NCBI RefSeq assembly: GCF_000002235.5 | Contig: NW_022145543.1 | Location: forward strand, 1 to 64,000 | Length of the DNA stretch: 64,000 bases | From: Strongylocentrotus purpuratus | Lineage: Eukaryota; Echinodermata; Echinoidea; Camarodonta; Strongylocentrotidae | Reading direction: 5' to 3' | Part shown: positions 24,801 to 33,469 of the stretch, piece after piece | How positions within the stretch are numbered: the first letter of the stretch is position 1 | Layout of the letters: every line of letters begins with the position of its first letter | The notes under the pieces: model-generated | Database searches by the model: none | The model's input: the letters and a program-made list of their open reading frames with translations, nothing else | Told to the model about the DNA's origin: nothing | Position numbers and translations under genes: made by a program

Positions 24801-26715
24801 TGGGTTAATTTACCTCTCCTCATTAGCGCAATATGTGTGATAATTTAATAGTATAAAATGATAATGGCTGATTTCAGCAGATCAGTTCGAGGTTTACAGG
24901 CAAACGAAATTCAGTAACTAATAAAACGACTTTTTGAAGTCAGAAGGGCGTTAACTTTGTGTACAATGATATGAGTTAACACCTTTCTGACTCCAAACAG
25001 ACAATAACACATGTGTTATGGTGTTTGTCAGAATTCATTTTTTTTGTTTGTTTACTCCTTGTTTCATTACACAGAGTCATTACATCCTTGAGCCCCAAAT
25101 CTATCCCACTTTATCCTGAAATCTTTGAAGGCCTGGACAGTTTATCTGCTGTGTAAGTCAACATTTTGTTTTGTCTTGTTCATTCTGTATATAATATATC
25201 TCTATCTGTCTCTCTCTATTTAATAAAGGGTTTGCATTTGGGTTAACTTTTGACAAGAAAATGTCATTTTCTAGGGGTTCAATGTCTCAAAATTACCCGA
25301 TACAAACAAAATACGTATCGCGTAGTCACCAAGGAGGGCAACCAAAATATACTCTTAACATATTACACTAACGAGGAAATAATTTAGATTTTATGTAATG
25401 TTGTAATAGGCATTTTACCCGATTTCAAGTAGCTGAACATCGTTACTTTCCTGAAAGCATTTCATGCTTGTCCAAATTATAGGTTTAAAAGATATCATAG
25501 TAATGGGTCAGGTTAATTTTTCGTTACTGGGTTTCGGTTCTCCTTTTGTTTCATGCCTCTGGACTCGTCATGGCACCGAATACAAATAAGTTTTTATCCT
25601 GAAGATATCTCTCATCCTTCATCCACATTTTAAGTCCCATGTTCATTATTTCCATCAGGTATGTCTACGATTCACGTTTCTGCTGTCTGGCGCCGACCAG
25701 TGTACACTGTATTGAAGAGCGCCCTCCTCATCCTCTCTTCACCTGCCGCAAGACCTTCCTTCAGAACTTTACCATCAAGGTCTTCATATGGATCCTAGGG
25801 ATAAGTGCCTTACTGGGAAACACCTTCGTCTTGGTCGTCAGATTGAGGAGTACCCCTGTGACCAGGGTAGCCAAGATTCAGGCCATGATCATCACCAACC
25901 TGGCCCTGTCTGATCTCTTGATGGGTCTCTATATGGTGCTCCTCGCCGTGATGGATATCTACATTGGAGAGTCTTACTTCTGGAAGGGTCGTGCTGAGGA
26001 GTGGAGGGCCAGCACTACTTGTCAGATCGCAGGGTTCATCTCTGTTCTAAGCAGTGAGACGTCGGTGTTCTTGCTCGTCCTCCTCAGTCTTGACCGATTC
26101 ATTTGTGTCGTGTTCCCGTTCAGCAACTGGCGTTTGGGCGTTCTGTCTACCCGCGTTGCAATTGCAGTTATCTGGGTAGGATCTGGACTTCTCAGCGCCG
26201 GAGGCATATTGCTGAATAATCTCAATCCAGATGCCTATGGTCTTAGTGATGTATGCGTTGGACTCCCTTTCATTCGAAAGTCTACGGATCTCTACAAAGA
26301 GACCGACACCAGGACATCGAACCAGTATGGCATACCCTATTTCACCACGATCGCTGGCTCGACCGAATCAACCTGGAAGTTCTCCATTGTTCTTTTCCTT
26401 GGTATCAATCTATGTGGTTTCGTTGTCATTTTTCTCTCGTACATTGCCATTTTCATCAAGGCCCGTTTTGTCCGCGCTAAAGTTGGTCAAACCAACCAAT
26501 CAGCCAACGAGATCAAGATGGCGCTGAAGATGCTGCTGATTGTCGGCACTGACCTTCTCTGTTGGATGCCAATCATCATCCTTGGTATCCTAGTCCAGAC
26601 CGTCGGGGTCAACGTAACGCCGGACATCTACGCCTGGTTGGTGGTCTTCGTTCTGCCTATCAATTCATCTCTCAATCCCTATCTCTACACCATCATAAAT
26701 ATGGTTTCCAAATGA
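346..26715 (+). CDS. CUB-LDLa-LDLa-LRR-7TM receptor (relaxin receptor/GRL101-like LGR), copy A, 15 exons
   Basis: Spliced CDS: 346-400, 6358-6497, 7455-7683, 9111-9269, 11469-11576, 12564-12732, 19548-19616, 20053-20124, 20273-20344, 21203-21274, 21777-21851, 22126-22200, 24353-24424, 25075-25152, 25659-26715. All introns are GT-AG, phases match, and the sum is 2502 nt, giving 833 residues plus stop. Domains in order: signal peptide (about 1-25), CUB (27-141), LDLa 1 (154-191), LDLa 2 (198-230), LRR cap (231-286), eight LRRs (287-481), Cys-rich hinge (482-510) and rhodopsin-family 7TM (about 517-830). The 7TM part has Asn in TM1 (536), TNLALSD in TM2, SLDRFICVVFPF after TM3 and NPYLY in TM7. 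The family comprises peptide-hormone receptors acting through G proteins at the cell surface. LDLa plus LRR plus 7TM places it with RXFP/GRL101 type C LGRs; vertebrate RXFP1/2 have one LDLa and no CUB. The C-terminal tail is very short. The ligand is unknown. Confidence 0.9.
401..6357 (+). other. Copy A intron 1
   Basis: A 6-kb intron with no coding signal. It holds an array of a TGGGTAAAATGTACC-like unit (1880-2310), a poly(G) run near 3474, a (CA)n run near 4155, poly(A) and poly(T) runs, and a block (4965-5520) that recurs at 33880-34340 plus 35042-35110 in copy B intron 1. The short reading frames in it have no homologous exon in copy C. Confidence 0.7.
1880..2310 (+). repeat. Degenerate tandem array, GGGTAAAATGTACC unit
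   Basis: About twenty imperfect copies of a 16-25 bp unit around GGGTAAAATGTACCCAAT. The same unit recurs in opposite orientation at 28545-28690, in the corresponding part of copy B. Confidence 0.7.
6358..6497 (+). CDS. Copy A exon 2: CUB domain, first half
   Basis: Residues 19-65. After the cleavage region come SCNCEV and SPDFPDHYPPKTRREWSF, the CUB signature with cysteine start, SPxFP.xYP and a tryptophan. The acceptor is TTTCAG|GA and the donor ATG|GTAGGT (phase 0). Copies B (44590-44729) and C (61347-61486) have the same 140-nt exon. Confidence 0.9.
6498..7454 (+). other. Copy A intron 2
   Basis: No repeat array or coding signal seen. It is collinear with copy C 61487-62223, and partly with copy B 44730-45242. 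Confidence 0.6.
7455..7683 (+). CDS. Copy A exon 3: CUB domain, second half
   Basis: Residues 66-141, with VRFCSDGFLLHAGFAFEV, the end of a CUB domain, and the N-glycosylation sequons NVT and NLT. The first possible donor (after CGT, 7677) gives the wrong phase; AATG|GTATTT at 7683 gives phase 1, fits exon 4, and is conserved in copies B and C. Confidence 0.85.
7790..8270 (+). repeat. Minisatellite, AAGTGCCCCTTTT unit, in intron 3
   Basis: Imperfect repeats of about 22-30 bp built on GTGCCCCTTTTCA followed by a T/A-rich spacer. The same array at the same intronic site is about 1.1 kb long in copy C (62540-63640) and absent in copy B. The open frames across it are by-products of the repeat. 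Confidence 0.8.
9111..9269 (+). CDS. Copy A exon 4: LDLa module 1
   Basis: Residues 142-194. Cysteines at 154, 163, 176, 182 and 191 and the acidic CDKVVDCHDFSDESGC end match the calcium-binding LDL-receptor class A pattern. Acceptor CATAAAG|AT has a weak pyrimidine tract; donor CCAG|GTGTGT, phase 1. Confidence 0.88.
9320..9366 (+). repeat. (GT)n followed by poly(G)
   Basis: Microsatellite directly after exon 4, at the same place as the (GT)n run at 46011-46056 in copy B. Confidence 0.85.
9477..10928. mobile_element. MITE with long inverted repeats, host of a second element
   Basis: The left arm from CAGTGCGTCC (9477) through 9687 is matched in inverse by 10110-10147 plus 10820-10928, for example TGAAATGGCTGCCGAATAAA against its complement near 10900. 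The right arm is split by the element at 10150-10818. Copy B lacks the whole block (around 47025-47050), so the insertion is specific to copy A. The outermost bases of the right end look lost. No transposase frame, so it is non-autonomous. Confidence 0.75.
10150..10818. mobile_element. Inner GC-rich MITE, AGGCCCGGTCACACAG ends
   Basis: The ends are perfect inverted repeats over AGGCCCGGTCACACAGAGGG and largely matched for about 90 bp inward. TA flanks both ends (10148-10149 and 10819-10820), which fits a TA target duplication. The middle repeats AGCGCGCTAGCAACACGCT several times. It sits in the right arm of the larger MITE. Reading frames here are incidental. Confidence 0.8.
10940..11468 (+). 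other. End of copy A intron 4
   Basis: Homologous to 47045-47570 in copy B. Holds poly(C), poly(A) and (AAT)n runs (11280-11350). No exon supported: the conserved stretch around 11100-11160 is open in copy B only. Confidence 0.6.
11469..11576 (+). CDS. Copy A exon 5: LDLa module 2
   Basis: Residues 195-230. Six cysteines (198, 202, 208, 215, 221, 230) with CDGWYDCPQRDDEENC, a complete LDLa calcium site. Acceptor TCGTAG|AC, donor GCG|GTAAGT, phase 1 on both sides, so the module can be skipped or duplicated without a frame change. Confidence 0.9.
11676..11848 (+). mobile_element. tRNA-derived SINE remnant in intron 5
   Basis: Carries an A-box-like TGTGGTGCAGTGG and the SINE body CAAGACACTTATCCACAT. 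The full-length relative at 47784-47980 in copy B keeps the B box GGTTCGAATCTC, which is deleted here. Shared position means insertion before the gene duplication. Confidence 0.6.
12564..12732 (+). CDS. Copy A exon 6: Cys-rich cap before the LRRs
   Basis: Residues 231-286, with cysteines in KCPDGYVCGEAP and NFCEERDWQP, followed by a helix-like segment that leads into the first LRR. Acceptor CTCAAAAAG|AA lacks a good pyrimidine tract but is the only one that keeps frame; donor ATACT|GTAAGA sets phase 2 for every LRR exon. NAT and NST sequons are present. Copy B's version (52973-53141) has TGA in place of a Trp codon. Confidence 0.85.
13228..13462 (-). mobile_element. 3' end of a non-LTR retroelement, (ATT)n tail
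   Basis: Read on the minus strand it ends in TATATAAGCGGAATATT followed by (ATT)n, the same style of tail as the RT element ending at 36773. The upstream part contains AAGCGCTATATAAG-type sequence. Only about 230 bp remain. Confidence 0.55.
14361..14512 (-). pseudogene. Non-LTR reverse transcriptase fragment 1
   Basis: The minus strand encodes PIFKRRDNKLVNNYRPMSSL followed by TTLLKVLEKRVFTR, the N-terminal part of a LINE RT (family pattern: PIFKKGD, NYRPIS, KVLEK). The frame is broken upstream. A second copy lies about 160 bp to the right. Confidence 0.65.
14549..14665 (-). pseudogene. Non-LTR reverse transcriptase fragment 2
   Basis: A near-duplicate of the fragment ending at 14512, with the same NNYRPMS-coding stretch on the minus strand. 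The pair looks like a local duplication of about 157 bp and not two insertions. Confidence 0.6.
17661..19101. mobile_element. TU/FB-like foldback element with palindromic iterons
   Basis: The ends are TATGGCGCGCTATTTGACCA and the inverse of a near match. The target duplication is CACGTA (17655-17660, 19102-19107). Copy B keeps one CACGTA at the same place (53967-53972), an empty site. The inverted arms (about 340 and 210 bp) are arrays of CGATAAACATTGTTTATCG-like palindromes, closed inward by GTATTTCGTCAGGAGTGGGC. The middle is CT-rich (18178-18425) then GA-rich (18430-18890), so the whole element can fold back. No transposase. The architecture recalls Drosophila FB and sea urchin TU elements. 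Confidence 0.85.
18178..18890. repeat. Polypyrimidine then polypurine core of the foldback element
   Basis: (CT)n-like sequence followed by GAGAGATAGAGGA repeats with GATGGATGGA interruptions. Long serine/leucine-rich frames on the minus strand are translation of this repeat only. Confidence 0.85.
19548..19616 (+). CDS. Copy A exon 7: LRR 1
   Basis: 69 nt, phase 2 to phase 2, residues 287-309 (LNMIGIPLTLEVGSFKGLHN). Acceptor TTTTGTAG|C, donor AATTT|GTAAGT. Counterpart in copy B at 54753-54821 is open. Confidence 0.88.
19860..20000 (+). repeat. (ATT/ATC)n microsatellite in intron 7
   Basis: Imperfect trinucleotide run, also present in copy B at 55060-55250; frames of Ile/Val on both strands are repeat translation. 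Confidence 0.8.
20053..20124 (+). CDS. Copy A exon 8: LRR 2
   Basis: 72 nt, residues 310-333, YLASCELTYLPPGVFDGLFR, the typical LxxLPxGxFxxLxxL form of extracellular LRRs. Acceptor TTTCAG|G, donor ATACT|GTAGGT. Confidence 0.9.
20273..20344 (+). CDS. Copy A exon 9: LRR 3
   Basis: 72 nt, residues 334-357, ELENNRLTVLGEGLFRNLHY. Acceptor ATTATCAG|T, donor GTGTT|GTGAGT. In copy B the same exon (55504-55575) has a TAG and has lost the donor. Confidence 0.9.
20345..21202 (+). other. Copy A intron 9
   Basis: AT-rich intron with (ATT)n, (CTT)n, (GTT)n and (ATA)n tracts from 20375 to 20870; nothing else seen. Confidence 0.6.
21203..21274 (+). CDS. Copy A exon 10: LRR 4
   Basis: 72 nt, residues 358-381, TLTSNYVTRFEDGCFQDLQN. 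Acceptor TTTCAG|A, donor GCAAT|GTACGA. Copy B has two damaged copies of this exon. Confidence 0.9.
21777..21851 (+). CDS. Copy A exon 11: LRR 5
   Basis: 75 nt, residues 382-406, DLKNNSITEFSPGTFKDLGN. Acceptor CTACAG|C, donor AGATT|GTAAGC. One residue longer than the standard repeat. Confidence 0.9.
22126..22200 (+). CDS. Copy A exon 12: LRR 6
   Basis: 75 nt, residues 407-431, ILKWNQLTSINASLFYGIET, with an NAS glycosylation sequon. Acceptor TTTGTAG|A, donor GGGC|GTAAGT. Confidence 0.9.
22597..22702. mobile_element. Hairpin MITE, GGAATAGTTGT ends
   Basis: Inverted arms of about 34 bp carrying TTATTAGAGGAATAGTTGT and its complement ACAACTATTCCTCGAATAT. A copy sits at the same place in copy B (57865-57972) and a relative at 37202-37362. 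Confidence 0.65.
22746..22937 (-). pseudogene. Remnant of a SxNTK-type N-terminal domain (possible Crypton/DUF3504-related)
   Basis: 63-residue frame beginning MAEETLPRFGLLDDDQLQDL and containing DSKNTKSSVKFSVKIF. This pattern (acidic helix, kDSkNTkk, basic helix) resembles the N terminus of Crypton-derived DUF3504 proteins common in marine invertebrates; that match is from memory and is tentative. Copy B has the same segment (58010-58205, minus) with a stop after FED. It adjoins the hairpin MITE and may be the end of its autonomous parent. Not a host exon. Confidence 0.4.
23426..24126. mobile_element. Multi-hairpin foldback element, CATTCCAAAAGGAGCTAAAT motif
   Basis: The motif TTCATTCCAAAAGGAGCTAA occurs in alternating orientation at 23439, 23640, 23812, 23945 and 24090. 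Arms 23439-23570 and 23835-23975 are complementary over about 135 bp. The outer ends pair TATATGAAGAG with CTCTTCATATG. No coding capacity. Absent from copy B because of its deletion. Confidence 0.75.
24353..24424 (+). CDS. Copy A exon 13: LRR 7
   Basis: 72 nt, residues 432-455, NLGESLIEHIEPGAFKNLSK. Acceptor CCATCAG|G, donor GACTT|GTAAGT. No counterpart exists in copy B. Confidence 0.9.
24425..25074 (+). other. Copy A intron 13
   Basis: 650 bp of ordinary AT-rich intron; no repeat or coding signal seen. Confidence 0.6.
25075..25152 (+). CDS. Copy A exon 14: LRR 8
   Basis: 78 nt, residues 456-481, SLSPKSIPLYPEIFEGLDSL. Acceptor TACACAG|A, donor GCTGT|GTAAGT. Last repeat before the hinge. 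Confidence 0.88.
25153..25658 (+). other. Copy A intron 14
   Basis: 500 bp with no feature seen. Its first 170 bp are collinear with copy B 58455-58800; beyond that copy B is deleted. Confidence 0.6.
25659..26715 (+). CDS. Copy A exon 15: hinge and complete 7TM domain
   Basis: Residues 482-833. The hinge YVYDSRFCCLAPTSVHC is the Cys-pair form seen before TM1 in LGRs. All seven helices are in this single exon: TM1 with LLGNTFVLVV, TM2 NLALSDLLMG, a conserved Cys (603) at the start of TM3, DRFICVVFPF in place of DRY, TM6 DLLCWMPIIILG, TM7 LPINSSLNPYLYTI. Stop TGA follows NPYLY by only nine residues, so helix 8 and the cytoplasmic tail are missing compared with RXFP1/2. G+C is visibly higher here than in the introns. 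A real exon, intact and in frame with exon 14. Confidence 0.93.
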
Positions 26716-28310
26716 CTCTTATATCTGTGCTACGATGATGACATCATTATATTCTGAAGCATTTTTCGGTATGTTCAAATTGATGTCATCCTACCTATAG
26801 ACAGGGGAAGAATATAACTGCACATGGTATGTAAAATGTGTCAATTAATGTGCTAGATTTAAGACTTTCACCAACCAGTTAAAATAAAATAAAATTATTT
26901 AATTCTTTGAGAGTACTATGTATTTAGTTGGTTTAGATAAAATTCCCGGGGATTAAGGGAATCCAAGTTATCAATAACAAATCAGCAGTTCTATCGTTAC
27001 AGTGAATTATAACTAAATTTGAACGAAGAATCACAGATGTGGAGAAGCGATAGAGCGGCATAGAACCTAGGAGGGCGTTGTTCCACCCCGTAAATTATCC
27101 TCTTTTTTTTCTTCAAACCTGATATCAAGATTCGGTCACGATTTTTCGTTAGCAACTTCCAACGACCAGCGATAAAGTACCATTCAAAGCACGACAATTT
27201 AATTTAGTTATATAATTGAAAGCGGGCAAACGGGGAGAGGCTTTCAAAATCGAATAAATGTATTAGTGTCATATACACAGCTAGCTTATAAAGTGCTGTA
27301 TATAGACAGCTAGGGGCGGTGATTTCTTCGGGGGGGGGGAGAGATGCGATATTTACTTGTACATTTTGAAGGATATTATTCAAGGGAGCGAAGCAAACCG
27401 AGCGAGAAGATTTGTGTATTTTTATAAAGTCTAAATGCTGCACTCTTGGGCCCTCCAGAGCCTAAAAGTGTGTTGCAGTCTTAGTCAGTATTTGCTATAC
27501 ATTTTTTGTTGCACTGTTTAAAATTTTCGGGGGGGGGGCGATCGCCGCCCCTGTAGACTGCACTTTCGGTGTTATGTCACAACTCTTTAAACCCACATCG
27601 CGCTCAGTATGCACAAGTAGAAAATTGACATCGGTGATTTAAAGTGACAATCCTTGTAATAGGCTTGTACTTTTTATGGACTTCTCCTTTAAGCATTAGT
27701 CTATCTTTCAGCTCGATGGTCCTATTCAGAGTTTTTTGTTGTCATTTACTACACGTATTTCCTTATTCACACGAATATATGTGGACTTAACGGTTAATTC
27801 ATTGAATTTACTACAATTCATGTCGATGATGGTATGTTGCACATGACCACACTTCACCAAGAAGAGCTTGGACACAAATAATAAATTGCAAACTTATCAA
27901 TAAATTCAGCTTCTAAATCTCATTCAAATAGTACTCTGAATATGATTTGTTGTCTTGCATTTCTAAATCCACCTGGGCGTATACCTAACAGCTACACCCA
28001 TCATCACCATGCACCCCTTGGATTGGATTCTTCAATACTGACTGCATCATACCACCCTTGAAGAGTCAGGTGAACTATGGAATGCCCTGTGTCAATTTAT
28101 CAATTCCCTAAACATTACTGTAATAATGCACACAATTAAGAAACCGCAACAAATTGAACAATCCTAGCATGAATGTATAGGATAAGTCAAATATTTTATG
28201 AGATAATCAATTTGTTTAACTTCAGATTGACACATCATTTTGAGCTTTCCGTAAATCAATAGACTAACGGAACCCTTTTAGAATGTTTAGCAGGGGATTT
28301 AACCTAGAAA
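26716..28310 (+). other. 3' UTR and flank of copy A
   Basis: AATAAA overlaps at 26883-26892, about 170 bp after the stop, a plausible polyadenylation signal. Poly(G) runs occur near 27330 and 27530. The last 110 bp (28200-28310) match 58805-58920 before the copy C promoter, marking the end of the duplicated unit. No gene seen. Confidence 0.5.
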
Positions 28311-29825
28311 AACAATTAGTCAGCCCACAAGAACACTTAAACGTATTTTACGATAGAGCAGCAGTGGGATTTGAACCCATGCTTTTGAATTAACTTTAGC
28401 AAAATGGCTAAAATGGAAGTAACTCATCCAACATTGTCATATATTAAACCTGGCCTGCATTACCGAGTCTGCTTTCAAGAATATCTGTCAATATCATTGA
28501 AATGGTGGGATTTGAACCCACTCCAGGCCTTTGGAAGGTAAAGATTTATTGGTTACATTTTGTCCAGCAATTCGGTACATTTTACCCAGTATTGAGTTGA
28601 ATTTTACTTAACCGAGTTATGAGTTAAATTTTACACAGAATTTGGCACATTGTACCCTGTCTTGGTTATATTACACCCAGTTTTGTGTTGAATTACCCTA
28701 GTGATAGTTTAATATTTCTCGGTCATGTCAGGTCTAAAAGTGTTCGCTGATATCTGCTAATAGCATAATTGGTCTACTCATAGGCGCCGGACATGGGGGG
28801 GGGGGGCACTCGCCCCCTCCCCCACCTTCCAAAAAAAAAAGCAGTAAAGGAGTAAAGATGGTATATATTTTTAACCCAAAAGAACATCACAATAATAAAA
28901 ATCGGAATTAAATCAAATATAAAATTCCATTCAAAGAAAAGGAAAGTTAACAGGAAAAAATATTTCCTAAACATTCAGCATGCCACCTTTATTTATCAAT
29001 GGAGGTTTTTATAATTCATATCGTGGAAATATAGTGAGAGGATGGGAAAGCGTGTGTGCTTTTTATTATAGGGGTGAGAAGACATGAGCCCCTGAACGCT
29101 GGCGTACTGATGGGAGGGGGGTATTTCTTATTCGATATCAGTGATTTACAAATATTGCTGAAATGACATGATTTTCCGGTATTTTTTTGTAAGTCATACC
29201 TTTTCATGCGTTTGTTGGAAAATTAGAAATTCCAAAATGTACAGTCGGGCGACAAATATAAATCAATCTGAAATCCGCTTAAATCAGATAAGTCCCAAAT
29301 CAGTCATCGAGTATTTCATCAATGTATTTCTTTTTTTAGCCATAGCACGCAGGTTGCAAACAATCAGATCTTAGAAAGTTAACGGAATCAGGAACCGACA
29401 TTACTCGACATCCGTCTTTTATATAGTAAAAGCAATTTGGATACCTAGTTTTATGGAAACCACTTCCATGAATTACCGTTATCAATCACCTCCTTGGCCA
29501 CGTTCATGTAAAATATAAAGTCATAACAGGTAGTTTGAAAAAAAATTAAAAATACAAAAGAATTCGCCCACACAAGTATGTTTCAGATCGTTTATAAATA
29601 AATCATTCAGTTCGATTTCTGCCTACAATGTCAATGAGATAAAATAAAAATATTACAGTGTCTTACTAGCCAGTTTAATTTTAATATGTCATTCGGTTTT
29701 TGGAAATACATGTAGTGTTAATCGAAATGCTAATAAAAGACAAAAAAATACTTGCAAGTTTTGTATAAAACACTAATTCAGAATATGAACCTTTAAGGCA
29801 ATGAATAATAATGTGCCAAATTATT
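28311..29825 (+). other. Region where copy B's promoter and exon 1 should lie
   Basis: No sequence like the copy A/C promoter or exon 1 is present. Two minus-strand tRNA B-box-like blocks (TGGGATTTGAACCCA at 28366 and 28505) lie 140 bp apart. An inverted piece of the intron 1 array (28545-28690) and a segment like 2335-2400 (28700-28760) follow. The rest shows nothing. Confidence 0.55.
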
Positions 29826-29892
29826 AGGTGGTCTGTTATCAACAGACCACCTATTGTTTTCGTCAGAATTTTCTTTCTTTATTATTATTATT

Positions 29893-31096
29893 AGGTGGGC
29901 TGTATCTAATACAGACCACCTTATAATTTTGTTAAAATTGCCTTTATTATTATTATTATTATTTATTATTTATTTTTCTTATTTCGACCCACTTTTTTGT
30001 GTTCAAGATAATTTGAAAATGGCTCAATCAAATATCTTAAAATTTAACACACATATGTATAGGCATATTCACAAAACACAGCAAATTTTTCGACCTTGAC
30101 CTTGACTGATGACGTCATCTAGGCGCCATTTTGTGAAAAATTTTGAAAATCAACTTATGATCATATCTTCATAACCAAAAGTAATATCTCATTCATATTT
30201 ATCATGATCAAGGTCAATATCAGTCCGGTCAAATTCAGGTCAAAAAACGCGCGCGTGCGCGTACGTCCGCGCGTCATTACGCGCGCAAAAATTTTAAATG
30301 CTCGAAATCGTCTTAAATTTTTTTTGCATACGTTTCAGGTCATTTTAAGCATTTTATAAAAAAATCGCGCGCACGAGCATGCGCGCGCGTTTTCGCGCGT
30401 TACACCATTACACAACATAGAATCGCCATTTTTTTTTCTTTCATGATATTTCTCATATTTTTTCGAGGAATTTGATACCATGTTTATCTCTTTATGTCCA
30501 TTAACAACAAGATGAGCGTCAATTCAAGAAAAATGCCCGTGCGCGCGAGCTCTTTTAATACATAGCATATATGGGCAAAAACATGCCTATACAAAATCCA
30601 TTATAGCTCTTTGGAATGAACCGTGACCTTCAATTTTTTTCATATTTAGATAGAGTATGAGTCGAAGATATGATTCCATGTCTCATTTGGCCATTAAGTG
30701 TATCGTGACATCATCATAATGGCCTTGGATCTCAAAATAGGAATTTGCATATTATGAAGTCAGCATATTTATGTAAAATTGATTGTATCTCTGGAAATAT
30801 TTATTGATTTTCTTCCAAATTTCGATATGATGTAGCTTAGACAATTTTCTACAAGCTTAGTCATCACCATTTTTCATTTTGATGACGTCATCATAGTGAA
30901 AATTACGATTAAAGGGCACATATCAGAAATGTCTTAAGTAGCGTGTTATGCCTATTGAAGGTGAATTTCGTACATCTTTAATCTACATGACATTGTTTTT
31001 TTTAGCAGTATCTCGCTTATTTTTGCTCTATTTTGTCTCAAAGTTCAGTTTGACCAGCCCACCTATACTTGTTCCAAACAAGTATTATATGTCTAG
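29893..31096 (+). mobile_element. Tandem unit 1 of rolling-circle-like element
   Basis: Begins AGGTGGGCTGTATCTAATAC (a near palindrome with AGACCACC) and ends hairpin ACTTGT-TCCAA-ACAAGT, nine bases, CTAG. Contains TGACGTCATC boxes and a GC-rich block of alternating CG near 30250. No credible protein. Confidence 0.7.
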
Positions 31097-31120
31097 TTAT
31101 TATTATTATTATTTATTATT

Positions 31121-32324
31121 AGGTGGGCTGTATCTAATACAGACCACCTTATAATTTTGTTAAAATTGCCTTTATTATTATTATTATTATTTATTATTTA
31201 TTTTTCTTATTTCGACCCACTTTTTTGTGTTCAAGATAATTTGAAAATGGCTCAATCAAATATCTTAAAATTTAACACACATATGTATAGGCATATTCAC
31301 AAAACACAGCAAATTTTTCGACCTTGACCTTGACTGATGACGTCATCTAGGCGCCATTTTGTGAAAAATTTTGAAAATCAACTTATGATCATATCTTCAT
31401 AACCAAAAGTAATATCTCATTCATATTTATCATGATCAAGGTCAATATCAGTCCGGTCAAATTCAGGTCAAAAAACGCGCGCGTGCGCGTACGTCCGCGC
31501 GTCATTACGCGCGCAAAAATTTTAAATGCTCGAAATCGTCTTAAATTTTTTTTGCATACGTTTCAGGTCATTTTAAGCATTTTATAAAAAAATCGCGCGC
31601 ACGAGCATGCGCGCGCGTTTTCGCGCGTTACACCATTACACAACATAGAATCGCCATTTTTTTTTCTTTCATGATATTTCTCATATTTTTTCGAGGAATT
31701 TGATACCATGTTTATCTCTTTATGTCCATTAACAACAAGATGAGCGTCAATTCAAGAAAAATGCCCGTGCGCGCGAGCTCTTTTAATACATAGCATATAT
31801 GGGCAAAAACATGCCTATACAAAATCCATTATAGCTCTTTGGAATGAACCGTGACCTTCAATTTTTTTCATATTTAGATAGAGTATGAGTCGAAGATATG
31901 ATTCCATGTCTCATTTGGCCATTAAGTGTATCGTGACATCATCATAATGGCCTTGGATCTCAAAATAGGAATTTGCATATTATGAAGTCAGCATATTTAT
32001 GTAAAATTGATTGTATCTCTGGAAATATTTATCGATTTTCTTCCAAATTTCGATATGATGTAGCTTAGACAATTTTCTACAAGCTTAGTCATCACCATTT
32101 TTCATTTTGATGACGTCATCATAGTGAAAATTACGATTAAAGGGCACATATCAGAAATGTCTTAAGTAGCGTGTTATGCCTATTGAAGGTGAATTTCGTA
32201 CATCTTTAATCTACATGACATTGTTTTTTTTAGCAGTATCTCGCTTATTTTTGCTCTATTTTGTCTCAAAGTTCAGTTTGACCAGCCCACCTATACTTGT
32301 TCCAAACAAGTATTATATGTCTAG
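31121..32324 (+). mobile_element. Tandem unit 2 of rolling-circle-like element
   Basis: Repeats unit 1 at an exact offset of 1228 bp with no net indel; I noticed one substitution (30805 T, 32033 C). The 24-bp linker between the units is (TTA)n-like. Very recent amplification. Confidence 0.8.
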
Positions 32325-33469
32325 TTATTATTTATTTTTATTTCTTCCCGTTTTTTGTGGTCCGAATAACTCAAGTTTGGTTTAATTAATTTCATTAAAT
32401 TTCGGCACAGTTATAGGTCATCGTCATGAGACGTGACAGGAACATTTTCAAGGTCATTAGGTTATCGTGACGTCATCCAGGCGCCATTTTGTGAAATCAC
32501 GTTATCCATCATATCTTCATGATGCATAAGCAAAGGTCATTCATATTCATATCACATATACTTCAGGTCAAAGGTCAACAAGTCATGTCATCAAAGGTCA
32601 CATAAAGGTCATGACGCGCGCGTACGTGCGCGTCAAAATTTTAAGTGGCTCAAAATCACTTAACTATTAAACGAGAGTACGAATCAGGTCATTTTAAGCA
32701 TTTCAACATTTTCCGTCCGTACGTGTCCCCGCGCGCGTTGTGCACGCTCACGGCGCGCGGAAAAGGTCAAATTCAAATTGTTTACATGATTTGGATTCCT
32801 CTTAACTTAATTGACAATTTACATTAATTTCAGTCACTCTTCATATTTCATAAGGCCGTGAGCGTGCGTCAAAGTTCAAAATCCGCGCGTACTGCTATGG
32901 GCAATATAATGCAAATTTGATCAAAAACATGCCATTTTAAAAATCGAAATAGCTCTTCAGATAGTCCATTGACCCCCAATTTTTATATCATGGTTGGAGA
33001 AAGCATGAGTTGGAGATATGATTTCATACCACCCTGACTCGTACAAAGTGAAATAAAGTCATCATATTGGCATCTAAACTCAAACAAATGTATTTTGTTG
33101 ATGACGTCATTTTTGTCTTTGTTTATTTGAGATTATCTCACTTATCGGTCATCGATCTTCTCCCAGATTTTGATATGTTGTAGCTAAGATAATTCTCTAT
33201 CAGAAATATGCCATTTATTTTTCATTTAGATGACGTCATCATAGTTAAATATTCGATTAAAGGCGACAATGCATAATTTGTCATATTTGCGTGTTATGTC
33301 TAAGGGAGGTCACTTTTTTCAAAACACGCATCTGCATGACAATGTGTTTTGACCAGTATCTCGGTTGTTATTCAACAGTTTTCTCCCACATTTTAGTATG
33401 TTGTAGCTGAGACTGTTTGCTATCTAAATATTTCCTCATTTTTTCAATCAGATGTCAGGATCATGTTCA

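Noticed and set aside
28366..28520. Two TGGGATTTGAACCCA blocks as tRNA genes
   Set aside because: Only the T-arm/B-box part is present; no A box or acceptor stem on the minus strand.
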